Assembly (NCBI GenBank): GCA_947476895.1
Contig: CANJRX010000001.1
Location: 120,865 to 184,864, forward strand
Direction of reading: 5' to 3'
DNA from: Fidelibacterota bacterium
GTDB taxonomy: Bacteria; Pseudomonadota; Alphaproteobacteria; Rhodospirillales; Rhodospirillaceae
Length of the DNA: 64,000 nucleotides
The translations under genes and the position numbers were made by a program. Below, piece after piece: positions 18,229-25,932 of the stretch. Position 1 is the first letter of the stretch, and each line of letters opens with the position of its first letter. The notes beneath the pieces are model-generated. The model was not told the origin of the DNA. It was given only the letters and a program-made list of their open reading frames with translations, and did no database searches.

Positions 18229-19074
18229 CTAGACGGAAGGTTCGGCGATCACCGTGTTTGCGAGAATGCCGATACGCTCGATTTCGACTTCGACCTTGTC
18301 GCCGGCCTTCAACCACTTGGGTGGCTTGCGGCCTGCGCCAACACCCGCCGGCGTACCGGTCGAAATCACATCGCCCGGCTCAAGATGCGTGAAGGTCGAG
18401 ATGTAGGAAATGACCGCCGCAACCGAATGGATCATCAAACCGGTGTTGGCTTGCTGCACAACTTCGCCGTTGATGCGCGTGGTCAGCATAAGATTTTGCG
18501 GATCAGGCACTTCCGTCGCCGGAATGAGCCAGGGGCCGCAGGCGCCAGACGAATCAAAATTCTTTCCGGCGGTGAAGGAGTGCTCCTGGAAATCGCGGAC
18601 CGAGCCATCGAGGAAGCAGGTGTAGCCCGCCACGTGTGACAGGGCCTTGTCCGGTGAAATGCGCCGCCCGCCTTTGCCGATGACAACGGCCAGCTCGCCT
18701 TCGTAGTCGTATTCTTTTGAAGCGCTGGGGCAAACGATGGATTGGCGGTGGCCCACCAACGATTGCGGCGTGCGCATAAAGAGGTTGGGATTTTCCGGCG
18801 GCGCGCCACCCATTTCGGCGGCATGATCGCTATAGTTCTTGCCGATGCAGATGACGCGCGCAGCGTCGGGGATGACCTGCAGCAGCACAACGTGATCAAG
18901 CGATACGGTCGGTTTGCGGCGCGCTGCGACGGCTTGCAAATTATCAAGGGGGCCCGTGGCCAAGACCGAACGCAGACTGTGGCCCGCGTCCGACAACTCA
19001 ATGATGTCGTTGCCGATCACGGCGCCGAAGCGCGGGCCGTGGGTGTATTCGTAAGAGACAAACTTCATCTGCAT
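18229..19074 (-). CDS. Fumarylacetoacetate hydrolase-family protein
   Basis: A 281-residue FAH-superfamily enzyme; members hydrolyse, hydrate or decarboxylate 2-oxo/diketo acids with a Mg/Mn ion. The metal-binding motif region YDYEGELAVVIGKG, SVRDFQEHS and the terminal ISTGTPAGVGAGRKPP loop are all visible. Exact reaction cannot be assigned. It lies between a fasciclin gene and the transporter genes on one strand with spacers of only 22-25 bp, so is likely part of the same transcript. M3 (19068) is an alternative start. Confidence 0.87.
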   Translation of the reverse strand: MQMKFVSYEYTHGPRFGAVIGNDIIELSDAGHSLRSVLATGPLDNLQAVAARRKPTVSLDHVVLLQVIPDAARVICIGKNYSDHAAEMGGAPPENPNLFMRTPQSLVGHRQSIVCPSASKEYDYEGELAVVIGKGGRRISPDKALSHVAGYTCFLDGSVRDFQEHSFTAGKNFDSSGACGPWLIPATEVPDPQNLMLTTRINGEVVQQANTGLMIHSVAAVISYISTFTHLEPGDVISTGTPAGVGAGRKPPKWLKAGDKVEVEIERIGILANTVIAEPSV

Positions 19075-19096
19075 GGTGAATGACCGTTACCGAGGG

Positions 19097-19585
19097 CTAT
19101 TTGGGCATCATGACTGTATCGATGACGTGAATGAAACCGTTATCGGCGACGATATCGGCTTTGATGAGTTTGGCATTGTCGATCATCACACCCTTGGTGG
19201 CGTCGATCAGGACCGAGCCGCCTTGCATGGTGGCGGCTTCCAAACGTTTACCAAGAAAATCGCGCGATGTGGCTTTGCCGTCCACGAGATGGAACAGAAG
19301 AATATTGCGGAGCTTCTCTTTGCTCTCCGGCTTCATCAGGTTCTGCAGCTGTTCACGCGGCAACTTGGCAAAGGCGTCGTCGGTGGGCGCAAAAACCGTG
19401 ATGGGTCCGGGGCCCATAAGGACTTGGGTCAGGCCCGTGCTTTTGACCGCGGCGAGCAGAATCGTGAAGGTGCCGGCGTCCTGGGCCGTGCCCAGAATGT
19501 CCTTAGCCGCAGCTTCCCGGGCCAAAGCGCCGGAGAAAAAAGCCACGCAAACCGCGACCACCGCGAGCAGGTTCTTGAAAGTCAT
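19097..19585 (-). CDS. Exported fasciclin (FAS1) domain protein
   Basis: A Sec signal peptide (FKNLLAVVAVCVAFFSGALA) is followed by a single FAS1 domain. The H1 motif appears as ITVFAPTDDAFAKLP, a central L-L-F-H-L-V-D-G segment follows, and the C-terminal H2 region is GFIHVIDTVMMP. FAS1 proteins act in adhesion or as small secreted ligand binders. It is the first gene of the minus-strand run leading into the peptide transporter. ATG 19585 is preferred over 19594 because it gives a standard signal peptide. Confidence 0.9.
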   Translation of the reverse strand: MTFKNLLAVVAVCVAFFSGALAREAAAKDILGTAQDAGTFTILLAAVKSTGLTQVLMGPGPITVFAPTDDAFAKLPREQLQNLMKPESKEKLRNILLFHLVDGKATSRDFLGKRLEAATMQGGSVLIDATKGVMIDNAKLIKADIVADNGFIHVIDTVMMPK

Positions 19586-19639
19586 ATCCCGCAACCTTTA
19601 TGACAGCCCCAGCCTCTAACGAACCACAAGGTTCTCACC

Positions 19640-19924
19640 ATGAATAACCCGGACAAGCCTAGAGACCAACAGCCGCAGGCTGGCCCCCCCAAAAACGAGC
19701 CGCGGGAGATGTATAACGAGATCTCGGCGCTGGTCGGGACCTTGGCCAAAACCTTTGGCCTTAAAGATAGTGATGCCGCCGCAGCGCTGGAATCCGGCGC
19801 CCTGACGCTGAATTTTTCGGCGGATGCCAACGGCAACCGATTCGTCGCCGCCACCTACGGCGCGAAGACTGCCCGGCTTTATCAGGGGGCTGTGAAGCAC
19901 CCCGAGGGCACGCCCGACGCCTAA
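19640..19924 (+). CDS. Small hypothetical protein
   Basis: A 94-residue soluble protein I do not recognise. The first 25 residues are Pro/Gln/Lys-rich and likely disordered; the rest is a compact alpha/beta-looking segment with the hydrophobic pattern YNEISALVGTLAKTF and a strand-like LTLNFSADANGNRFVAATYG. No signal peptide, membrane helix or cysteine. It precedes the MarR gene by 40 bp on the same strand. Good codon use and divergence from the FAS1 gene support it being real. Confidence 0.6.
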   Translation: MNNPDKPRDQQPQAGPPKNEPREMYNEISALVGTLAKTFGLKDSDAAAALESGALTLNFSADANGNRFVAATYGAKTARLYQGAVKHPEGTPDA

Positions 19925-19945
19925 AAGGCTTCATCAGGGTCATAA

Positions 19946-19965
19946 TATGATGTATATGCATCATA
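19946..19965. promoter_or_regulatory. Palindromic operator candidate 1 (MarR gene start)
   Basis: TATGATGTATATGCATCATA is a 20-bp inverted repeat with one mismatched pair, ending at the first base of the preferred MarR start codon. A near-identical element lies after the MarR gene at 20434. The position fits autorepression. Confidence 0.7.
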
Positions 19966-20438
19966 TGAAGCTGGATTATGGACATTCGAACGACCAATCC
20001 GCCTCCTCTTTGCAGCCTCAAGCGATCATTGAGGTCTGTCTTTGCCACCACGCACGGCGCACGGCCCGCGCCATCACCCGCCTGTTTGATGAGGCTTTGC
20101 AGCCTACGGGTCTTAAGGCCAGTCAGTTCAATATTCTGGCGGCGATAGCGGCGCGGGATTCGACCTCGGTGGCGGAGATGTCGCGCCTTCTGGTGCTGGA
20201 TCGCACCACCCTCAGCCGTAACCTGAAACCCTTGCGTGAGGCCGGTTATTTGACCATGGACGGCGGCGCGGGACGCCGGCCGGACGTGCTGGCCCTTACG
20301 GGCAGCGGTCGTGTGGTTTTGGAGAAAGCCATTGAGCTTTGGCGCGGCGCCCAGAGCCAGCTGACAGGGCGGCTGGGAACGGGTCAGGCCGGTATGCTTT
20401 TGCAAAGCTTAGAAGGCGCAGCAAAAGCCGTTATATAA
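19965..20438 (+). CDS. MarR-family transcriptional regulator
   Basis: A winged-helix regulator of about 157 residues. The HTH region reads ASQFNILAAIAARDSTSVAEMSRLLVLDRTTLSRNLKPLREAGYL, followed by a wing with the conserved D-G-G-x-G-R-R pattern, as in the D-x-R-x-K/R wing of MarR. Several ATGs lie at 19947-19965; the last is preferred because the earlier ones are inside the palindrome that probably binds the regulator itself. The early part has the C-L-C-H-H sequence, possible redox or metal residues, but this is speculative. The next gene on the strand, the CNB-TPR protein, is a candidate target. Confidence 0.88.
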   Translation: MKLDYGHSNDQSASSLQPQAIIEVCLCHHARRTARAITRLFDEALQPTGLKASQFNILAAIAARDSTSVAEMSRLLVLDRTTLSRNLKPLREAGYLTMDGGAGRRPDVLALTGSGRVVLEKAIELWRGAQSQLTGRLGTGQAGMLLQSLEGAAKAVI

Positions 20439-20453
20439 TGCATATGCATTATA
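20434..20453. promoter_or_regulatory. Palindromic operator candidate 2 (before CNB-TPR gene)
   Basis: TATAATGCATATGCATTATA is a perfect 20-bp palindrome that overlaps the MarR stop codon and lies 67 bp before the CNB-TPR start. It differs from candidate 1 at three positions, giving a shared pattern TATRATGYATATGCATYATA. Confidence 0.72.
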
Positions 20454-20519
20454 AAAGCCTTAAAGTCGTCGGTCACAGGATTGTCGGCCAATTAACATTT
20501 ATTAAACCGTTTCCCGCCA

Positions 20520-22568
20520 ATGTATCCCCACGCCCCGCGCAGAAGCGCTTCAGCGTTTACACCTTGGGATACCAGCCCTTTGAGAACGGTCACAAAAACC
20601 TACAAAGACGGCGAGACGATCTACCGCCAGGGCGAGGACAGCCAGTGGGCTTTCGAGGTCTTGGAAGGCTCCGTCGAGCTGATCAAGGACGGCCCGGAAG
20701 GCGTGACCGTCATGGCCCGCCTGAAAGCCGGCGAACTGTTCGGCGAACTGGGCATCCTCGATAACACACCGCGCTCGACCACGGCCCGCGCCCGCGGCGG
20801 CGTGACGGTGAAAGCCATCCCGCGCGACGAATTCCTGCGCCAGGTCGAAGCTGACCCCGATACCGCGCTCAAAGTCATGACCAAACTCGCGCGCCGTATG
20901 CGTTCGCCTGAAGGCGGCGATAATGTGCGCGCTGCGGCTTACAAAGCTGCTGCTGCCAATTTGCCCGCCGTGGTGCCGAGCGAATCGCTTCCCACGTCGC
21001 CGTTGCCCGTGCGCTTGGGCCGCCCCTTGCCGGTCAATCTGATCGGTGAGCGCAAGCCCAACTTCATGGAAAAGATTTTCGACGCGGTGGCCAAAGACCC
21101 AACGCGCCGCCCCGGTCGCAAGGCTAAGAATCCGCCGCCGGCCGACATCCTGATTCTCGTCGGCAAACTGCGCGACGACTACGAAGACATTCAGCACAAA
21201 TTGCTGCTGCAAGCGCTTGACGGTATTCCCGGCGTGCGCGCGGCGTCGCTCGACCGCGACCTGACCAAGACTATGCCCGGCGTCACCGAACCTGGTGCCG
21301 CCCTCAACGACGATTTGATGAAGCGCGCCACGCGCGAAGCCCGCGCCTGGATGAACGATCAGAACGCTGATCTTCTCGTCTGGGGCAACATTGATTCCAC
21401 CGGCCGTAACATCGAGCTGCATTTCACCGCCACAGCTTCAAGCCCCGGCGAACGCCCGGGCCGTTTCACCGCGCTGAATACGCTGACAATGCCGGTCGAC
21501 TTCTACACCGACTGGGTGCCGCTGATCCGCGCCGTGACTTTGGCGGCCATTGATCCGCGCAGCTTCCCGCAAGGGCGCATCTTGCGCTCTGCCTTGCCGT
21601 CGATCGCGCAGAACGCGCGCGCCATGGGCCTTGATCCTTCGGCCTCTATGGAGCCGACGGAACGCGCTTCGATTTTATTCTGCTACGGCAACGTCGCTGC
21701 GGTCTGTGCCCAGCTTGAAGGCGATCGCAGCTGGTATCATCTGGCTGTTGAAGCCTGGCGTGCCGCCATTGATCTCGTTGGCCAAGATCCGGGGCCGCTT
21801 GCTGGTCAGCTTTATCAGCAGCTGGGCCTGGTCTTGCAGATCATCGCCGAACGCACCAACGACACCGATTGCCTTGAGCAGGCCGCCGATGCGTATCGTC
21901 GCGCGTTGATGCACATCTCGCGCCGCAAGCAGACCCTGGACTGGGGTTTGGTGAAGTACCGCTTAGGCTGCGTGCTTTATAAAATCGACATGGCCATCGG
22001 CGACGACAACGCGCTGCGTGAAGCCATTCATGCCTGCCAGGCGTCGCGCCAGGTGTTCAATCGCTATACCCACCCGATCCGCTGGTCGGAAGTCTCCAAC
22101 ACGCTCGCGCAAATCTTACAGGTCTACGGCGATAACATCCGCAGCATGCCGATCCTGGAATACGCCGTGAAGTGCTGCACTTCGTCCTTGCAAGTGCGCA
22201 CGCCCGATACCGCGCCGCTGCAGTGGGCTTCGATCCAGAACACGTTGGGCTCTGCGTTGTTCCTGCTCGCCAAGCACAACGGTGAATGGGATTACATGCG
22301 CCAGTCGTCGGAAGCCTTCCACATGGCCCTGCTGGTGTATCGCGATCATAATGCGGGCCGCATGGCGATCATTACCGAACGCAACCTGCAGCGCGCCGAA
22401 AAGCAGATCCATTCCTCGCACGACCAGCAGGCCAGCGATCCGGTTTGGGCGCAAAGCTTCAATATCCCCGAAGACAACGACTACGACTGGCAGTCGTTCT
22501 TGGACGGCGGCGACCACGAAGCCGATCCCAAGCATGGTGCCGGCTCTAAAGTCAGCCGGGTCGCCTAA
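20520..22568 (+). CDS. Cyclic-nucleotide-binding domain protein with C-terminal TPR-like repeats
   Basis: A 682-residue cytosolic protein. A CNB domain spans about residues 28-112, with a phosphate-binding cassette FGELGILDNTPRSTTARA, so cAMP/cGMP-type ligands are plausible. A Pro-rich linker follows, then an alpha/beta region (about 195-340; ADILILVGKLRDDYEDIQ, NADLLVWGNIDSTGRNIELHF) I do not recognise, and a helical TPR-like region (about 380-640; WYHLAVEAWRAAIDLV, LEQAADAYRRAL). There is no DNA-binding or catalytic motif. A TTG at 20580 is an alternative start. It sits directly after the MarR palindrome. Role unknown; likely a ligand-responsive scaffold. Confidence 0.78.
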   Translation: MYPHAPRRSASAFTPWDTSPLRTVTKTYKDGETIYRQGEDSQWAFEVLEGSVELIKDGPEGVTVMARLKAGELFGELGILDNTPRSTTARARGGVTVKAIPRDEFLRQVEADPDTALKVMTKLARRMRSPEGGDNVRAAAYKAAAANLPAVVPSESLPTSPLPVRLGRPLPVNLIGERKPNFMEKIFDAVAKDPTRRPGRKAKNPPPADILILVGKLRDDYEDIQHKLLLQALDGIPGVRAASLDRDLTKTMPGVTEPGAALNDDLMKRATREARAWMNDQNADLLVWGNIDSTGRNIELHFTATASSPGERPGRFTALNTLTMPVDFYTDWVPLIRAVTLAAIDPRSFPQGRILRSALPSIAQNARAMGLDPSASMEPTERASILFCYGNVAAVCAQLEGDRSWYHLAVEAWRAAIDLVGQDPGPLAGQLYQQLGLVLQIIAERTNDTDCLEQAADAYRRALMHISRRKQTLDWGLVKYRLGCVLYKIDMAIGDDNALREAIHACQASRQVFNRYTHPIRWSEVSNTLAQILQVYGDNIRSMPILEYAVKCCTSSLQVRTPDTAPLQWASIQNTLGSALFLLAKHNGEWDYMRQSSEAFHMALLVYRDHNAGRMAIITERNLQRAEKQIHSSHDQQASDPVWAQSFNIPEDNDYDWQSFLDGGDHEADPKHGAGSKVSRVA

Positions 22569-22576
22569 CTTCTAAA

Positions 22577-22680
22577 AAACGACCCCTCCCTAACCCTCCC
22601 CTTTCAGGGGAGGGAATATGAATCATCGCCGCGACAAATTTTTCCTCCCCCTGAAAGGGGGAGGCCAGGAGGGGGTCGTT
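22577..22680. repeat. Palindromic repeat element, copy 3 (two-arm)
   Basis: Left arm AAACGACCCCTCCCTAACCC plus hairpin CTCCCCTTTCAGGGGAG, a spacer of ~35 bp, then an inverted right arm ending AGGAGGGGGTCGTT. Same architecture as copy 1 but with an empty spacer and no gene. It follows the CNB-TPR stop codon by 8 bp and may terminate its transcript. Confidence 0.85.
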
Positions 22681-22720
22681 CTGCGTGCGACGACACACTG
22701 AATTGCGCTAGACTAGCGTT

Positions 22721-24211
22721 ATGTCCGGCCAGCGCATTCTTGCTATCGACCAGGGTACGACCTCGACTCGCGCCGTCATGTTCGACGCGGCGGGCCGGGC
22801 GCTCGCCACATCGCAAACACCTTTGCGTCAAATTTATCCCGCCGATGGTTGGGTCGAACATGACGCCGAAGAAATTTGGCAAGCGACACTGAAAGTCTGC
22901 CGCGCCGTGATCGCGGAGACCGGCGGTGTTGAAGGCATCGCTGCGCTTGGTATTACCAATCAGCGCGAGACCACGATTGTTTGGAATCGCCGCACCGGCC
23001 AGCCGGTGATGAACGCGATTGTCTGGCAGGATCGGCGCGGTGCTGCAATGTGCACGGCTTTGCGCGAGGCAGGCCACGAAGGCACCATCCAAAACAAAAC
23101 CGGTTTGCTGATTGATTCTTATTTCTCGGCAACCAAGGTGCAATGGGTTCTCGACAACGTTTCCGGCGCACGCGTTGCCGCTGAAAAAGGCGAGCTGGCG
23201 TTTGGCACTATCGATACGTTTCTGCTGTGGCGTTTGACGGGCGGGCGTGTGCACGCGACCGACGCCACCAATGCTAGCCGCACGATGCTCTATGACATTC
23301 ATACCGGACGCTGGGACGACACACTGCTCGATCTGTTCACTGTCCCTGCGTCACTGTTGCCCGAGGTGCGCGACACGGCCGGGGATTTTGGTGCGACCGA
23401 CCCTGAATTATTTGGACGCGCGATTCCTATCGCGGCTCTTGTCGGTGATCAGCACGGCGCGCTGGTGGGCCAAGCCTGCTTTACGCCGGGGATGGTGAAG
23501 AGCACCTACGGCACCGGCTGCTTTGTTTTGGTGAATACCGGCGACAAGGCGCTGCCGTCGCGCAACCGGCTGCTGACCACCATCGCCTATCGCCTGAAGG
23601 GCAAGACCACCTATGCCCTGGAAGGCAGCATCTTTAATGCCGGCACCGTGATCCAGTGGCTGCGCGACGGCGCCAAGATGATCGAGAACGCAGCGGAGTC
23701 GGAACGCCTTGCCGTTGAATTAGATGGTCACGGCGGCAAGGGACGAGTGTATTTTGTGCCGGCCTTCACAGGCCTTGGCGCGCCCCATTGGGATGCCGGC
23801 GCACGGGGCGCGATCCTGGGTCTGACACGCGACTCGAGCATCGGACACATCGTCCGTGCGGGTTTAGAGTCGGTTTGCTATCAAACCCTCGACCTTTTGA
23901 CGGCTTTACAACAGGACGGCATCGCCGCCCTGCCCGCATTACGCGTTGACGGGGGAATGATCGCCAATAACTGGTTACTGCAGTTTTTGGCCGATATCAC
24001 GGGTATCCCTGTCGAGCGTCCGGTCTATACCGAGACGACGGTTTTGGGGGCCGCCTTCCTCGCCGGTTTAGGGCAAGGCTTGTTTTCGTCGTTGGATGAA
24101 ATCCGATCAGCATGGCGGCTCGACTTTAGAGCGACGCCGAAAATGCCCGACGCCCAACGCGACGCGCTGCTGGACGGCTGGCAGGACGCGGTCAAACGCG
24201 TGATGCGTTAG
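22721..24211 (+). CDS. glpK: Glycerol kinase
   Basis: FGGY-family kinase converting glycerol and ATP to glycerol-3-phosphate. Signatures include [15 protein letters not shown] at the N-terminus, the substrate-contact region [41 protein letters not shown] (ATP-binding side) and the [17 protein letters not shown] motif near the C-terminus. Length 496 is standard. No glpF, glpD or glpR neighbour is present, so it stands alone between a repeat element and the cold-shock gene. Confidence 0.95.
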   Translation: MSGQRILAIDQGTTSTRAVMFDAAGRALATSQTPLRQIYPADGWVEHDAEEIWQATLKVCRAVIAETGGVEGIAALGITNQRETTIVWNRRTGQPVMNAIVWQDRRGAAMCTALREAGHEGTIQNKTGLLIDSYFSATKVQWVLDNVSGARVAAEKGELAFGTIDTFLLWRLTGGRVHATDATNASRTMLYDIHTGRWDDTLLDLFTVPASLLPEVRDTAGDFGATDPELFGRAIPIAALVGDQHGALVGQACFTPGMVKSTYGTGCFVLVNTGDKALPSRNRLLTTIAYRLKGKTTYALEGSIFNAGTVIQWLRDGAKMIENAAESERLAVELDGHGGKGRVYFVPAFTGLGAPHWDAGARGAILGLTRDSSIGHIVRAGLESVCYQTLDLLTALQQDGIAALPALRVDGGMIANNWLLQFLADITGIPVERPVYTETTVLGAAFLAGLGQGLFSSLDEIRSAWRLDFRATPKMPDAQRDALLDGWQDAVKRVMR

Positions 24212-24312
24212 CGCGGAGCGACATCACGCGAACGCCTTTCGTGTGCACTGCAAAAAACTTCTCACGCAAAGCCATCTATTTGAGTCGGATCGTTTCAAAT
24301 GTTCGGACTTTG

Positions 24313-24341
24313 TTGGACCGGCCAAAAAGATGGTGTAGGGT
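24313..24341 (+). promoter_or_regulatory. Candidate promoter of the double cold-shock gene
   Basis: TTGGAC (24313-24318) and TAGGGT (24336-24341) are separated by 17 bp, about 45 bp before the start codon. Match is moderate and unproven. Confidence 0.4.
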
Positions 24342-24385
24342 TAAGGCTCTAGGGGTGGGGTTCTTTCAAAGGTCATAGTTTTCCG

Positions 24386-24928
24386 ATGCAGTCGTCTTCT
24401 TCGGCGGGTTCCGCCAAGACGGGCGTAACCGCTAAGGTTAAGTGGTTCAACCCGGCGAAAGGTTTCGGATTTGTGGCGCCGATGGATGGGTCGGCGGATG
24501 CATTCCTGCACATTTCGGTTGTTCAACGCGCAGGTCTGCGCACCTTGCGCCAAGGTGCGACCCTGAAGTGCGATCTCACGGATGGGCCGCGTGGGCCTCA
24601 AGTGGCAATCATCGGCGATGTCGATGACTCCACCGTGTCCGACGACATGCCGCTGATCGATGAAGACGAGATTGTCATCGACGGCGAGATCAAATTCTTC
24701 GCGATCGATAAAGGCTATGGTTTCGGCATGCCGGTTGATGGCGGCGCCGACGTGTTCATCGGCATTGGCGCGCTACAGCGCTCTAACCTTGATCGCCTTG
24801 AATCCGGTCAGCGCGTGCGCATGCATGTGCGTCCGGGGAAAAAGGGGCCGATGGCGGTGCGCGTTGAAATCCTGGCGCAAGCGCCGGCAGGGCATGTGCC
24901 GCAACCGCAATACGAACATCAGCATTAA
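24386..24928 (+). CDS. Double cold-shock-domain protein
   Basis: Two CSD domains in one 180-residue chain. The first (about residues 13-75) has KVKWFNPAKGFGFV as RNP1 and DAFLHIS as RNP2. The second (about 97-160) has EIKFFAIDKGYGFGM and DVFIGIG, in which the usual H-I-S of RNP2 is replaced by G-I-G. An acidic linker (DDSTVSDDMPLIDEDE) joins them. Such two-CSD proteins bind single-stranded RNA/DNA as chaperones and are characteristic of alphaproteobacteria. A strong terminator follows. Confidence 0.92.
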   Translation: MQSSSSAGSAKTGVTAKVKWFNPAKGFGFVAPMDGSADAFLHISVVQRAGLRTLRQGATLKCDLTDGPRGPQVAIIGDVDDSTVSDDMPLIDEDEIVIDGEIKFFAIDKGYGFGMPVDGGADVFIGIGALQRSNLDRLESGQRVRMHVRPGKKGPMAVRVEILAQAPAGHVPQPQYEHQH

Positions 24929-24951
24929 ATCAGTTCGCGAATACCTGCTGT

Positions 24952-24984
24952 AACGCCGGAGATTGCATCTCCGGCGTTTATTTT
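24952..24984 (+). terminator. Intrinsic terminator after the cold-shock gene
   Basis: AACGCCGGAGAT / ATCTCCGGCGTT form a perfect 12-bp stem with a 3-nt loop and a TATTTTTGA tail, 24 bp after the stop codon. Confidence 0.9.
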
Positions 24985-25350
24985 TGACGCTCTGATACTA
25001 CCTAGACCTGACAAGATTTTAAGATGTCCGCCTAACTTGAAACACAATTGGCCGCGAGATTGGCACCTTGAGTTTGCGTTTCCCCAAACGCAATGCGTAC
25101 TCAAAAACTAGTCCCCCACCCGGGACTATCGGTGGATCGACCGAGCCGCTTCCCCTCCCCCTCATCCCCAAACGGCTCGTCGATCCACCACCTTCTTTCC
25201 CCCTCGCTGCCGCGAAAGCCATTGCCCGTACAAAAAAAGGGCTGATTTGAGGGCCGGGCTTTTAAAAACCGCGCCTTAAGCCTATGTATGGCGATGTGCA
25301 CCAAGGATGTGTCATTGTAAGACGCGCGGTAAAAGCACCAGGTACAGTTC
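24985..25350. other. Intergenic region with three consecutive hairpins upstream of irr
   Basis: This 366-bp stretch has no convincing gene. It contains three hairpins in a row: TTGCGTTT-CCCC-AAACGCAA (25074-25093, enclosed by TTGAG...CTCAA), TAGTCCC/GGGACTA (25109-25128), and a long dyad of ~17 bp arms (25131-25148 and 25173-25189, one bulged base) around a C-rich loop. The arrangement looks like a structured RNA leader or sRNA rather than simple spacer. Short ORFs overlapping it look non-coding. Confidence 0.6.
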
Positions 25351-25776
25351 ATGCGGCAGAAGAAAACACCGGCAGTTGCCAACGTTACGGTCCTCGAGCG
25401 TTTGCGCGAGGCCGGGTTGCGGCCGACCCGTCAACGCCTGGCGCTCGCCAAACTGCTGTTCGCCCGCGGCCACCGCCACATGAGCGCCGAAGAGCTTTTC
25501 AACGAAGCCAAGACCCATCGCGTCAATGTGTCGCTGGCGACGGTCTACAACGCCTTGCACGATTTCACCGAGAAGGGCTTGTTGCGCGAGATCTCGATCG
25601 ACTCCAACATCTCGTACTTCGACACCAACACCGGCAACCATCATCATTTCTATTTTGAGCGGTCCGGTCAGCTGGAAGACATCTCGGAAGATCACATCAG
25701 CATCTCGTCTTTACCGCCCGCACCGGGCGGCGCCGAAATTTCGCGCGTTGACGTCATCATCCGCGTTAAGGCCTAA
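25351..25776 (+). CDS. irr: Irr-type iron-response regulator (Fur superfamily)
   Basis: A 141-residue Fur-superfamily protein. The winged helix reads LREAGLRPTRQRLALAKLLF and SLATVYNALHDFTEKGLL. The Irr-type triple histidine is at residues 97-99 (G-N-H-H-H-F-Y-F-E), and the Fur C-terminal CxxC zinc motifs are absent, as in Irr. Irr senses haem/iron status and controls haem, Fe-S and storage genes in alphaproteobacteria. The next gene downstream is rubrerythrin, preceded by an Irr-box-like palindrome, which supports the assignment. Confidence 0.92.
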   Translation: MRQKKTPAVANVTVLERLREAGLRPTRQRLALAKLLFARGHRHMSAEELFNEAKTHRVNVSLATVYNALHDFTEKGLLREISIDSNISYFDTNTGNHHHFYFERSGQLEDISEDHISISSLPPAPGGAEISRVDVIIRVKA

Positions 25777-25809
25777 AGCCTCTCCACACGCTTCCTCTAC
25801 GTTGGTGTC

Positions 25810-25826
25810 TTTAGAACTGTTCTAAC
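25810..25826. promoter_or_regulatory. Irr box (ICE)-like operator
   Basis: TTTAGAA-CTG-TTCTAAC: the core TTAGAACTGTTCTAA is a perfect dyad. From memory it matches the iron control element bound by Irr. It lies just upstream of the -35 of the rubrerythrin promoter, a position that could favour activation. Confidence 0.8.
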
Positions 25827-25830
25827 GTCC

Positions 25831-25858
25831 TTGACTTGTGGTGCGCCGCCGCTTAAAT
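25831..25858 (+). promoter_or_regulatory. Promoter of the rubrerythrin operon
   Basis: TTGACT (25831-25836) and TTAAAT (25853-25858) with a 16-bp spacer form the best sigma-70-like promoter noticed in the window, about 75 bp before the rubrerythrin start codon. Confidence 0.7.
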
Positions 25859-25932
25859 GTGGCACCCTGAACGCGAGATGCTTTAAGCGTTCTCCCCGAT
25901 TTCGTTCACTCAAACCAAGAAGGAGGGACACA

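Noticed and set aside
25831..25932. Earlier ATG for rubrerythrin
   Set aside because: The extra 34 codons lie on the promoter and have no family similarity; the ATG at 25933 has a near-perfect ribosome site.
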